Positions 23,800 to 34,816 of a stretch of DNA of 64,000 nt are shown here, in pieces; the first letter of the stretch is position 1, and every line of letters starts with the position of its first letter. Below the pieces are notes generated by a model. It searched no databases. It was not told where the DNA came from and saw only the letters and a list, made by a program, of their open reading frames with translations. The position numbers were made by a program, and so were the translations under genes. This stretch comes from Symbiodinium natans (Eukaryota > Sar > Dinophyceae > Suessiales > Symbiodiniaceae): positions 545,001 through 609,000 of the forward strand of contig CAJNDS010002080.1 of the NCBI GenBank assembly GCA_905221605.1, in the 5' to 3' direction.

Positions 23800-26450
23800 G
23801 CAACATGATACGAAGGTGCTGCGGAAACGCCAAGGTGTCCTGGAACCCTCTCAAATTCGCGACCCAATAAGACGCAGTGTGGAGTGCCAGCTCGTTGTCT
23901 ACACAAACTTGTTTTGTGAAGAGCCTCCCCGTAAAAACCTCCCAGGTTCAACTTCTTCCACCCTCCTGATGGACTTTCTTCTTCTTCGGCCTTTAAATCG
24001 CCAGTTCAACTCCCCCTTGGCCACTAAGCGTTCGAAGTATCACAAAGCTTGGACCTGCAAAACGGCTGCAGGTTCAGAGGTTTAAGACTTAAGAGCCCTC
24101 CACCCGAAACACTGAAGCAAATGGTGCTGTGCCTGAACCCTGAACCCTTCAACCCTCAACCCTCACCCCGAAACCTTGCACTGCCTTGGTGAGCTAAACT
24201 TCTGTTGCGCCGACCTTGAGGCCGAGACTCAGACGCCGAACACAAAAGCCTTTCTAGGGGTTCAACGGCAACCCTAAACCCTTTGGGCTTCAGAGGGTAG
24301 GCTTTCTAGGGTTTCAACGGCAACCCTAAACCCTAAACCCTGAACCCGAAACCCTAAACCCTGAACCCTACACCCTGAACCTAAACCCTAAACCGCAACC
24401 AACCAACCTGAAGCCGAAACACTAATTCAACCCTGTACGGTAAACCCTAAACCCTTTAGGGTTTTGTAGGGTTTCAAGGGCTCGCAGGGTAAAACCCAAC
24501 TGGTCCCCAAGGCTGCGCCCGGGGCGCTGCACTTTCGAGGTCCGCACCCTCGACCCTCCGTCCATGGAACTTGCGCGGCCCCACAAAGGCCCTATATTTT
24601 GGTTTCTCTTAGGTTTAGGGTTTAGGGTGTATACGGTCTGGGGTCTAGTGTCTAGGGTTTGGGGTATAGGGCTCAGGGATTTAGGGCTTGGAGTTTAGGT
24701 AGGGTCTGGGGTTTCGGGCTTAGGGGTTAGCAGGGGATGGAGTTTGGGGCTTGTAGGGGCTGGATGGAGACTTGGGAGCAGAGGGCCCCAGATCAAAAAG
24801 CCAATGCCCAGAGGCCAAACACCTTGGAATCCTGATCCCCAAACTCCCTAAAGCCTGCAAACTTCCTAACAAACTCCCCAAACCTGCAACCTGCCTAAAA
24901 ACCTGCCGAAACCCGTAAACTTCCTAAACCCTGTAGACTCCTCTAACACACAAAGCCCTCAGCTCTAAGCCAGCTCTGACACACCTATCAAGTCCCGTAT
25001 AAACCCTTCGGAGATATGGGGGGATGTTTTCTTTTCTTCTTCGCACGGACTTTCCGCGACCATATGAGGCTCCGCTGCAGGCGGGACGGTCCCACACTCT
25101 GAGAGATCCAGAGCTGTTGAAACCAAAGTGGTAGGGGCCTTTCTATGCCTCAGCCCATAAGGGTCCATATGGGCAAGAAGCCGCAGAGAGCGCGCCTCCC
25201 CGAGAACGCTGCCGCGGGGTGGCCCCCGGAAGTGGCAAACTGCCGAGGCTTGGCGACCTCGCGCCATCAAGAGGCTTGGGGACGCGTTTTCGGGGGCCTT
25301 AGAAGGCTAAGGACCCCAACAATTCTGCAAACCCTACCACCTTCTAAGCGCCGAGAGGCGTGTAAGGGGATCTGCAGGTTAGGGCTTGGGGCTGTACGGG
25401 AGGTTTGGGTCGAAGGGGGCTTTAGGGGCTTCAGGGGCTTCAGGGGCTTCAGGGGAATCACGGACACTTCAAGGCCTCATATCTGGATTGGGCTGTGTGG
25501 GGATGTGAAGGATGATTTGGGGCCTCTCGTTGGGATTGGGATGTTTGGGGTGTTTGGGCGGAACCCAGAGCTCCAAACTTGGATTCCCAAAGATTCCCAA
25601 GCTTCACAGCGGATCTCACTCCACTCCAGAGGAACCCCGCACCCCCCCCCCCACACACAAAAGAGTCGAACCCTCCCGAAACCCGAGGCCCTACAAGCCA
25701 CCCGGCAAGGCCTCCTCAGAAAACCTCCGATTCCGGCACCACGACGTCTGCTCTGATCCCTCTGAGCGCGGCCCGGAGGCTTTTTTTCGGCGGCCAGCTC
25801 GCGTGAAAGATGAATAGGGTGAAACTCCACATTGTTCAACCGAGCAGCAGCGAGAATTGGAAGTCTGAGGGCGGAGAGTGTTCCTCACGCCTTGGTAGAA
25901 AGAGCTACACATTCTGCAGAAACCCCACAGCGGCTTCTCCGGGCTTCTTGTCTCCATCAGAGTCTCGAAATATGAGTTCTGCGCATGAGAGTCCATCAGA
26001 TCCATTTCCCCCCAAGAAGTGCACAGCCCTTCCGTACGTGGCGATCCGGAACCTTGTTTAGTGGAGGTCAAAAAAGAGTCTTGGAAGCCTCTAACTCTAC
26101 ACCACAAACTCCTCATGAACGAATATAAGCTGTAGACTTAAAGCGCGCAAACGATCCATCGCATGAACTCACAGACATGCATGAAGGCGCCTAAACCCCC
26201 GAAATCCTATGCCTTAATGTCATTCATACAGTTATACAACCTTTGCAGGATGCTCTCCCGTTTCCGCTTGAGAAAGTAGTCGAAGCCCTGCGGAGCGCCA
26301 CCTGAACTCCGAGATGAAAGAATACATTGAACTGTCGGATCCGCGCCGAGGTCTCAACACCAAAGGGGTGCAGTAAGTTTAGGACGTGAGGAAATTTCCA
26401 GTAAGCTTTTAGGAATGCTCATGTTGCAGTAGGTGTTGCGTGATTCTGTT
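23800..26450 (+). repeat. 3'-flank block of copy A, shared with units B and C
   Basis: Pieces match 33,430-34,800 and 47,150-48,400, for example GCTGCGGAAACGCCAAGG at 23,818 and 33,559, and the GAGCGCCAC...TCCGAGATG motif. This is the region downstream of the gene. Open frames here are not conserved between the copies, so I regard it as noncoding. Confidence 0.75.
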
Positions 26451-26531
26451 GCGCCAAATGCGTTGATGACCGTTCCACCCCTCCTTTGGTGCGGCCCCGG
26501 GAAGGAGTGGGACTTCTTTCTTCTTCGGCCT

Positions 26532-28352
26532 CTAAATCCACAGATCGACTCCCCGGCTCTGGCAGCATGTTTTGAGGGCCGCCTTGGCCTCCCCGCCGAT
26601 GGCGTCATTTCCTTCGAGGTCGAGCCGTTTCAGCGCAGCGCCTTCCTCGAGGGCCCGGCGCAGCGCCTCCGTGCCCTCGGATCCGACCCCGATGGAGTCC
26701 AGGAAAAGCCTTTCGAGGCCGCAGTGGGGGAGCGCCGCGGCCAGGGCCTCGGCCCCCGGATTCCCGAGCTGGGGATTGTAGGACAGAGAAAGCTCTTTGA
26801 GGCCTCGGATCCCACGGAGGCCGCGCTCCAGGGCTGGCGCCAGGGAGGCTTCCATTTGGCACTCCCGAAGCACAAGTTCGATCACCCACGGTGTTTGCCT
26901 GACGTGCCGCATCAGCGCCTCCACGGTCGCCACATCCCAGTTTTTGAAGCCGTTCAGATCCAAAATACCCAAATTCGCGCTTCCCAGGAGTCTAGTGGCA
27001 ACCTGGGCGGCATCATCTCTTTCTCCGGTGCTTTGGAGGCGCGCCCTGCGGGCTTCCAGGATGGCTCCGAAGTGACGGGTGAGAAGCGCGATCTCTAAAC
27101 ACAACTCCGGATTGCCGGAGATTTCACCGTGCAAACGCCGGAAAAGCACCTTGTCGGCCGCGTCCACGGCCGCGTCGAAACGCAGGGCGTACCAGGGAAC
27201 CAGCCTTCTCTGAATTCTATGGTGCAGGCAACACGAGGCTAGGATTTGGGCGCTTGGGATGCCCAGGCTCAGTGTTGCTACGAGCGGGCTCCCACCCTCG
27301 ACTGCCAGGTAGAGAACAGCGAACCCCGCCTGAGGCAGGTTCTCCACCATCAACATATCCCGCTTCGTCTTGCTGATCTGCTTTGCGGCTAGAGCAATCA
27401 GCTTTTCAACTCGCGTAATCTTGGGGGGCGAGCAGTTGATAACGTCGATGGTGGGCATCGCTGTCATCGAGAGGTGGCTGGCCGCTAGCTCAGCCATAAA
27501 ACGGATTTCGGTGATAAAAACGAGGTGAAAGCCCACGAGGTATGCCCAGCTAAGGATCCCCACTACTTGCAAGGCAACGTGCGAAGATTTCAGGCACAAA
27601 CCCCCAAAGATGGTGTCCTTGAGGGTGTCGAAGGAATCGGCTATCACTGGGCATACCCCTGCGAGCATGGCTTCGGCGAACGCGGTTGTGGCGTAGCCAC
27701 GCCCTGTTTCCAGTGTGCATGCGGCCATCGCGGCCTGGGAAAGCAACCAGACACAACCTAAGGAGAGCAGCACGGCGTACCTTTCCCACGCCAGGCCTGT
27801 CTCTTTGGACAAGCTGCCGTCTGCAATGCTGGCTAGTACGAGACCCAGACAGAGGCCAAATGTTGAGAGGAAAACTGCCAGCAGCTGGCGACCGCGCCTC
27901 AATTGACCAATGGCTTGCTTCTGTGGTTGCGCTGCTTTCAGGGGCTGCACGTCCTGCAAGCTCACCGTTGAGCCGATGGTCTCGGCCTTCGCGAGGTCTG
28001 TGCTGGGAGCGTCAGCGACTTGTCGGCGGGCAGCTCGCTTGCTACGGATCGTCGCGATCTTGAGAACTGCTGTGCCGGTGGCCAGTGTGACCGCCGAGAT
28101 TCCCAGCATCACGCCACACCAGAAGATCGCCCTCTCGTCAACGCCCATTCTCTCCAGCCAGTCTGTGTTGGAGGTGCCGGTCGCATCCATGGCTTCCGCC
28201 TTCGGCGGGTGGTCCTGTGTTAGTGAAGCCTTGGGGGGGGGAGCTGGGAGCTCTGGGAGCTGGGAGCTGGCTCCGTCTTCAACCACAATGCTGCGGCGCG
28301 TGAGCGGATGGGCCCTGACATCCCCGAGTTCTGGAAGGCGACCTTCATCCAA
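26532..28352 (-). CDS. Multipass membrane protein with C-terminal leucine-rich repeats, copy A
   Basis: A 606-codon intronless ORF. About five hydrophobic segments are visible (residues near 75-98, 157-177, 192-213, 258-282 and 343-372), with a basic loop after the first. From about 462 to 600 come ribonuclease-inhibitor-type leucine-rich repeats (LKELSLSYNPQLG, LERLFLDSIGVG, LKRLDLEGNDAIG spaced by about 28 residues with alanine-rich helices between). The conserved start MDAT at 28190 is shared by all copies and may be the true start; the 54 residues upstream are only weakly like copy B. LRRs suggest protein binding; membrane location is inferred. No signal peptide or enzyme motif was seen. 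Copy A is clearly more diverged from B and C than these are from each other. Confidence 0.75.
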   Translation of the reverse strand: MDEGRLPELGDVRAHPLTRRSIVVEDGASSQLPELPAPPPKASLTQDHPPKAEAMDATGTSNTDWLERMGVDERAIFWCGVMLGISAVTLATGTAVLKIATIRSKRAARRQVADAPSTDLAKAETIGSTVSLQDVQPLKAAQPQKQAIGQLRRGRQLLAVFLSTFGLCLGLVLASIADGSLSKETGLAWERYAVLLSLGCVWLLSQAAMAACTLETGRGYATTAFAEAMLAGVCPVIADSFDTLKDTIFGGLCLKSSHVALQVVGILSWAYLVGFHLVFITEIRFMAELAASHLSMTAMPTIDVINCSPPKITRVEKLIALAAKQISKTKRDMLMVENLPQAGFAVLYLAVEGGSPLVATLSLGIPSAQILASCCLHHRIQRRLVPWYALRFDAAVDAADKVLFRRLHGEISGNPELCLEIALLTRHFGAILEARRARLQSTGERDDAAQVATRLLGSANLGILDLNGFKNWDVATVEALMRHVRQTPWVIELVLRECQMEASLAPALERGLRGIRGLKELSLSYNPQLGNPGAEALAAALPHCGLERLFLDSIGVGSEGTEALRRALEEGAALKRLDLEGNDAIGGEAKAALKTCCQSRGVDLWI

Positions 28353-29308
28353 AGAGCAATAATTGGCAATAATCCTGAAAAAAAAAACCTTTGCCGCCCC
28401 CTAAAGTACCGCAAAACAAAAGAAAATGCTAGTGTAAGAACCAGTAGGCCCTATAATTTAGAAGCCCGGTGAGCAGGCTTCTCCCATCTTTTTTGGGGCC
28501 TTTCGGGTTTTGGCTCTCCGTAGGCTCTTCTGCCGCGCAAGGATGCCAAGAGCCGCAAGAGCGTCTCAGGCCGCGGCCCTCAAGACGCCGCCGTTTCCGC
28601 GCAGGGCCGCAGAACCTGAACCCAAGAACCCCTGCCACAAAACCCGAACTCGCGGAGCGGACCTGAAATCCGATTTTGGGGGGCTATAGAGAGTTGTTTT
28701 GTCTACCAGTTTGGGGGTTTGGGGTTTGGGTCCTGAAGCTGTTTTGGGGCGGCTAAGCCCTACAAACACAGCAACCTCCAAAAATAGGAACACGTTGCCC
28801 TGAAAAGATCCCTACATCGCCCCGCTTAAAAGGGAAGCGCCATAAACCGCCATCAGATTTCCCTGCAACAGCGACCTTGAAGCCTTGAGCTCCGCACCTG
28901 AATGGTCCTCAGGTGTGGCCCTCGAACGGCCTTACAAACGCACATTTCTCTCAAGGGCCGAATTGCTGTTGACAAGAGCGGGCGGACTTCAGTCCGGTTT
29001 TAAAAAACCTTTAAACTTCAAAGCCCTCAACCAACAACCCCCCTCCCCCAGCAAAAAAAAATCAGCAAAAGCCAAGCCCAGCAACCCCCCCAAACACCGA
29101 ACAACCGCCATCCCTCAGCTTACGTTTAGGGGCTCTTTAAGCGGCTCTTGGGCTTATGCAACAAAATGCTCTCGGGCTGAAAGGCTACTCAAAGCCTCCG
29201 GCTTGATTGCTCCGGAATCGTCAAAGTCAGCCCTAACCCTCCAGGAGCCCTATACGCCTCAAATCCGGGAGGTTACAAGAGCACCTTCCCACCCTGCTGG
29301 ACCTTCAG

Positions 29309-29400
29309 CCTCTAACCCTAAACCCTAAAACCCTAAACCCTAAACCCTAAGCCCTAAGCCCTAAACCCTAAACCCTAAACCCTAAAACCCTACACCCTAA
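29309..29400 (-). repeat. CCCTAAA array
   Basis: Right flank of gene copy A. The rest of 28,400-30,010 is unique sequence; part (29,400-29,700) resembles 40,750-40,960 and 51,600-51,760. Confidence 0.94.
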
Positions 29401-30009
29401 GCCACCCCGGCCTGCCGCATGGACGCTTAGACACGGCTCGGCGTCTCTGCGCCTTGAGGACACGCGAGGGTGGCGTTCAGGGGGGTTCGTATCATCATAT
29501 CATATATAGCAGTAGAATAATTAGAGTAGAAGTGGTAGTCGTCGTCGAAAATCGTGGGGGATGCGACCCAAAGTCCAATGCATGTGTCTTAGGGGTCGGG
29601 GTAACCAAAAGCAGGAGAGGCACAGTCATCCCAACGCTACCCGGTGAGCCGGCGGAGGGGGGTGTTCAGGGCCTCGGGCCACGTCGTAAACCCTAATAAG
29701 CCCCAACATTCTATGTTCCTAAGCTCCCTAAAGCCCTATAGCCTTTCCTTGCGTGAGATTTGAAGGCCCAAATCTGAGGGTGAAAACCTGGTTGCGACAG
29801 AGGGTTCTTCGAGCTTCCACCCTTGTGCTTCAAAGTTCTTGAAGATTGCGCTTCAAGCGAAACCCGAAGCCCTTAGGCCTTGAGGGGCTTAGGAAATTTA
29901 GAGCTCCTAGTGCTCTGGGTTTAACAGTTCTAGAGCTCCTGTAGGGCTTCAGCGCATTGAGGGCTCTTAGGGCTTTAGGGCGTTGTTGCGCATTGAGGGT
30001 TCTTGGGGG

Positions 30010-32955
30010 CTTTCTTAGTTCAAGGCATGTTAACGTACACACATATAAGATTGCTGATAGGGTTTCGGATTTCAGGGTTTTTTGGGTGGCCGCCCCTGAT
30101 GCCCCACCACGTTGGCTTAGAGAAGCTCGAGCCGGCTATCTCCTGACATCGATCGCCTGAACCCAAAGACCCTCCCAGCCCAACCCTAAACATTGAACCC
30201 TCAAACCTGAACCCTGAACGACAAACCCTAAACCCTAAACCCTAAACCCTAAACCCTAAACCCTAAACCCTAAACCCTAAACCCTAAACCCTAAACCCTA
30301 AAACTTGCGAACCCTGAGTCCCTAAACCCTAAACCTTGTGAACCCTAGCAGTTCTCAAAACCCCGAAACCCCAAAACCCCCACTTAGTTCGAGCCTCCGT
30401 CATCCCTGGCGACCACGCGCTGGCGGGGATTCTAGAGCAATCTGTGAGGGGAGTCTCGCTGCTTGGGGCGGCTCCAGGGCGGAGCGACTCTTAGGGGTCT
30501 CTGAGGTTTAGGGTTTAAGCTTCGGGCCTAGTTGAAGGAGTTTAGGGTTTTAGGGTTCAGGGCTGCGAGCATGTATAAGCTGTAGGACTTAAGACTTAAG
30601 GGGTACAGGGCTTAGGGTTTGGGATGTAGGCCGGGCAGAGCCCATAATATTCAACACACTGCTAGTTTGGCAGCTTCTAGGATGCCTGCTCAAAGTATCA
30701 ACGCTTGAGCCTGAATCAATGGCTGCCAGGTTCAGTTGAAGGGGTTGAGGAGTTTAATGGTTTAGGTCCCTAAAGCCTAAACCCTAAACCCTAAACCCTA
30801 AACCCTAAACCCTAAACCCTAAACCCTAAACCCTTGAGAAGTTTAGTGGCTTAGGGTTGAGAAGCTTATTTTGTTTTGGGGCTTGAAAGGTTCCGGTGAT
30901 GGGCATGAGGATGCTGAGGGCTTAGGATTGGGGTTTCCACTGCCGTTTCAAAACGCGTCGGGTGATTGAAGCCACGGATACACTTTGCCGGAGGCCCGCA
31001 GGGGGCCCAAGAGGTATGCGTCCCTACTTGGAGGTTCATGGTACTTGAGCACTTAAGGGGCTTATAAGTGGGATATAAATGCAACCATAATAGGTGAATA
31101 CGTACCATGAACCTCCAAGTAAACTCCAAAGCCCTCTAACCGAAACCCTAACCGAATGGGGATGCTGTGATGTTTGATGCCCGAAACTCTGAACCCTAAC
31201 CCACTATTAGAAACCCTAAGCCCTGAACCCGAAACCCTGAACCCAAATAAACCCTAAGCCCTTCCATCTAGCACTTCCTTGGTGAGCTTGACGGGTCGAG
31301 ACCCCTAAGGCTTCAGAGGGTTTGTAGGGTTCTAAACCCTAAACCCTAAGCCCTAAGCCCCAAGCCCTAAACCCCTAAGCCCTAAGCCCCAAGCCCTAAA
31401 CCCCTAAGCCCTAAGCCCTAAGCCCTAAGCCCTAAACCTTTCAGAGGGTTTAGACTTCACAGGGTGTGTGGGGCTTAGTTGGTAAAACTCCCCAAGGCCC
31501 CCTGCTTCATATGGTCCGTGATGATGTGCCCAGAGCTTGTCACTTTAGTAGGGTTTGAGTTTGGGGCTTAGGGTTTAGGGTCTAGGGTGGACACTTGCGA
31601 ATAGAGTGCCCCCAGATCAGAGAGCCAATGCCTAGAATTGCAGGGAAGAAACAGAATACCTCAAAATCTTGATCCGCACACTCCCTACACCCGTAAACTT
31701 CCCAAAAAACTCCCACTGCCTGCCACTTTCCGAAAAACTCTCTAAACCCGTAGACTTCCTAAACCTTGCACGCTCCTAGTTTACAAAACCCTCAGCTCTA
31801 AGCCAGCTCTAACTGTAAATCCTGCAAACCTTCGGGGGTTGGGGATGCTATGTTGCTCTTCTTCAAGCTGACTTTCCGCGACCAGATGAGGCTCCGCTGC
31901 AGGCGGGACTGTCCACGCTTTGAGAGATGAAGTGCCGTTGAAGCAAAAGTGGCAAGGCCTGTACGGCTTTTTCTAGGATTTATAGAAGGGCTCGAGGATT
32001 TCTAGCGATTCTAGGGTTTAGGGCATGACTAGGAGCCCTAAACCCAATACGCCCATTCTTTACAACGACCCTATAAACCCCAAACGGTCCAAGCCCAACC
32101 CCAAACGGGCCAAACCCGGGCCGAACCCTCCCATTTCGAGGCTAGGGCAGGCTTCGGAAGGTGCAGGGGGAAAATAGGTTTCTTAACCCTACTTCCTTAA
32201 CCCTAAACCCTAAACCCTAAACCCTAAGGCCTAAGCCCTAAGCCCTAAACCCTAAACCCTAAACCCGAAACCCTAAACCCTAAACCCGAAACCCTAAACC
32301 AACCCTAAACCCTAAACCCGTTTTGAAGGAGGCTCGGGAGGCGAATTGGGCTGCCCTGGGCCCTATACGGAGCCCTGTGAACCCTAGCGCCACCTGGAAG
32401 CCTCTCAGACAGCAGACCCGCCGAAGGCGCACCTTCCCAAAGGGCGGCTAGAGAAGAACCCCGTAAAACGGGGGTTATTATATCATTAGATAGGAGAAGA
32501 ATAAAGGGACCACCGGGGAATACTAGTAAAAATTTCCGACCCCTATAGTAGAGAAGAACCCGTTAAACTTAAGAAGCCCTGCCCTACAAATCCGAATTCA
32601 AGAAACCGACATCCCAAAGGCCTGTTTCTGCGGGTATCTAGTTTGGGGGCCCCTTCTTGCAATAGCCAGCTGAACATTTTCGGAAAGCCTCCGCACTGTA
32701 GGACGTCGGCTTAGCACTTATAGGACGCCTCGGGGTTTTGGGATCTCGGGTTCAAGGTTTGAGATGTAGGGGTGTAGGCTCTATGGAGTTTTAATGAACT
32801 CCCCTTACATTTGCCACTACCACGATCATAGGGTAGGGTTACAGGCTTTGCAGGGTTGACAGGGTTTGTAGGGTCTACAGGGTTGATAGGTGTATAGCGT
32901 GTAGGGTATTTCTCTCAGCCCAGGCATGGGCTAAGCTGCACGGAGCCTCCCCCGA
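30010..32955 (+). repeat. Segmental duplicate 1, copy 2
   Basis: Direct repeat of 20,550-23,605. Starts with the shared GTTCAAGGCATGTTAAC and ends near GCACGGAGCCTCCCC, after which the copies diverge. Confidence 0.93.
31025..31121. mobile_element. MITE-like element, family 2, duplicate
   Basis: Same ends as 21,665-21,763; internal bases differ by small indels. A lone arm of this family is also seen at 52,612-52,633. Confidence 0.82.
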
Positions 32956-33429
32956 AAGCGGCACAGAGGCCCGGGAAGTGGCGACTAAGCCAGGGCTTTG
33001 CGACCTCGCGGAATTCAAAGAGACTTGAGCACCTTAGGGGGCTTGGGAGCTTGGGACCCCAAACTCGATAAAGCCTACAAACCCTGCTGAAACAAAAACA
33101 CACATATATGTGCATACATTAGTTTTTTTATCTATTTACTTATTTGCTCAATTCATCCTTTTACATATATACTTATATATATATATATATATCTCTGTAG
33201 AGAGGGGCTTAAGGGTTTAGGTACTTTGTAGGGCAAGTCGAGGGCTTTAGGGGGGCGTAGGGTCTGTGCTACAGTATACAGGGGCCTCAGGGTTCTTTAA
33301 GGCCTCAAAATCCGGACGCGCGTCGGGCTGCGCGGGGGATCTTAAGGCCGATTTGGGGCTCTTGTTGGGATTTAAGGATGCCTTTGGGGTGTTTGGGGGC
33401 TGCGGCCTGCCTCCATGGAACTCATGAGC

Positions 33430-34816
33430 TCCAACTCTGGATTCCCAAAGATTCCCAAACTTCGGGAAAAATGAGCGGCGGGTTGCACTCCACTCTAGAC
33501 CCGGTCAAACCCGTAACCCTGAAACCCCAGTAACCCTGTAACAACATAATACGAAGGTGCTGCGGAAACGCCAAGGTGTCCTGCAACCCTCTCAAACCCG
33601 AGGCCCTATAAGACGCAGTGCGGAGTGCCAGCTCGTTGTCTACACGAACTTGTTTTGTGAAGAGCCTCCCCGTAAAAACCGCCCAGGTTCAACTGCTTCG
33701 GGTTGTTCTGCAGAGGGAACGTTACGATTCCGCAACAACTATGTCCCCTCTAGTCCCTATTTACTCGACCCGGAGCTTTTTCAGCTTCTCGCTCAGCAAG
33801 GATTAAGGTGAAACTCCACAGTTGAAAAATTGAATTCTGGAGGCGGAGAGTGTTTCTCGCGCCTTGTTACAAAGGGTTCTTCAAGAAGGCGCAGTGGCTT
33901 CTCCGGGCTTCTTGTCTCCATGGCAGTCTCTATATGAGTTCTGCGCTACAAGTATCCGAGTCTATCAGGTCCGAGCACTTATCGGGGGCGAAGGGGGGGT
34001 CTCTGGACGCTTCTGCAGTGCTCCCCTGTCCTGAATGCGCACACATGTGTAAAGAGATTTGGGATGCCTTCGGAAATGCCCTCCCCCCCCAAGAAGTGCA
34101 CAGACCATACCCACAAAGGGCGATCCAGAACCTGGTGCGGGAACCTAGGTCAAAACAGAGCTACAAATTTACTTTTAACTGCACACGTAAACCGCACAAA
34201 CGAAGCACCACACGAACTCATAGACATGCACAAAAAACGCTTGAATCCCCAAAGCCCTGTGTATTCATATAGAACCCCGCAGAATGCTCCCCCGTTTGAG
34301 AGAACCCTCGAAGCAGAAGTGCTGCAGAGCGCCACCTCAGCCTCCGAGATGAAAGGACTCATGAAGAAATCGAATCCGCAGGTCTCAACAGGAGGGTTCG
34401 AGGGAATTTTCTCAGCAAGTTTAGATAGTCCAATCGTGAAGAGATTTGCTTGGCAAGCATCGGGTATGCGAAGCTTCACTTCTCCACCCTCCTGAGGGAC
34501 TTCTGCTTCTTCTTCTTCGGCCTCTACACGTGCAGTCGTTTTCGAGTACTGCTTGAGGAGTCGAAGCGCTGCAGAGCGCCACTTGAACTCCGAGATGCAA
34601 GAGCACCTTGAAATTATTGGATCCGCGCCGAGGTCTGTCTCAACACACCAAGAGGGGTTCGGCACGTTTCGGGGAAACTTCCGATATAAGCTTAGGAATG
34701 CTTTTATGCCAATAACTCTTTGTATGACTTCGTTGCGCGAAGTGTATTGACGACTAGTTCCACCCCTCCTTTGGTGCGGCCCCGGGAAGGAGTGGGACTT
34801 CTTTCTTCTTCGGCCT
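33430..34816 (+). repeat. 3'-flank block of copy B, with an internal tandem
   Basis: Related to 23,800-26,450 and 47,150-48,430. Two related stretches of about 170-190 bp follow each other (34,315-34,480 and 34,555-34,745), both with CTGCAGAGCGCCAC, TCCGAGATG and GGTCTCAACA-type words. Confidence 0.75.

Noticed and set aside
26433-27098. Plus-strand ORFs opposite the LRR genes (also at 35,183 and 48,336)
   Set aside because: Shadow frames of GC-rich coding sequence; the minus-strand frames carry the membrane segments and LRRs.
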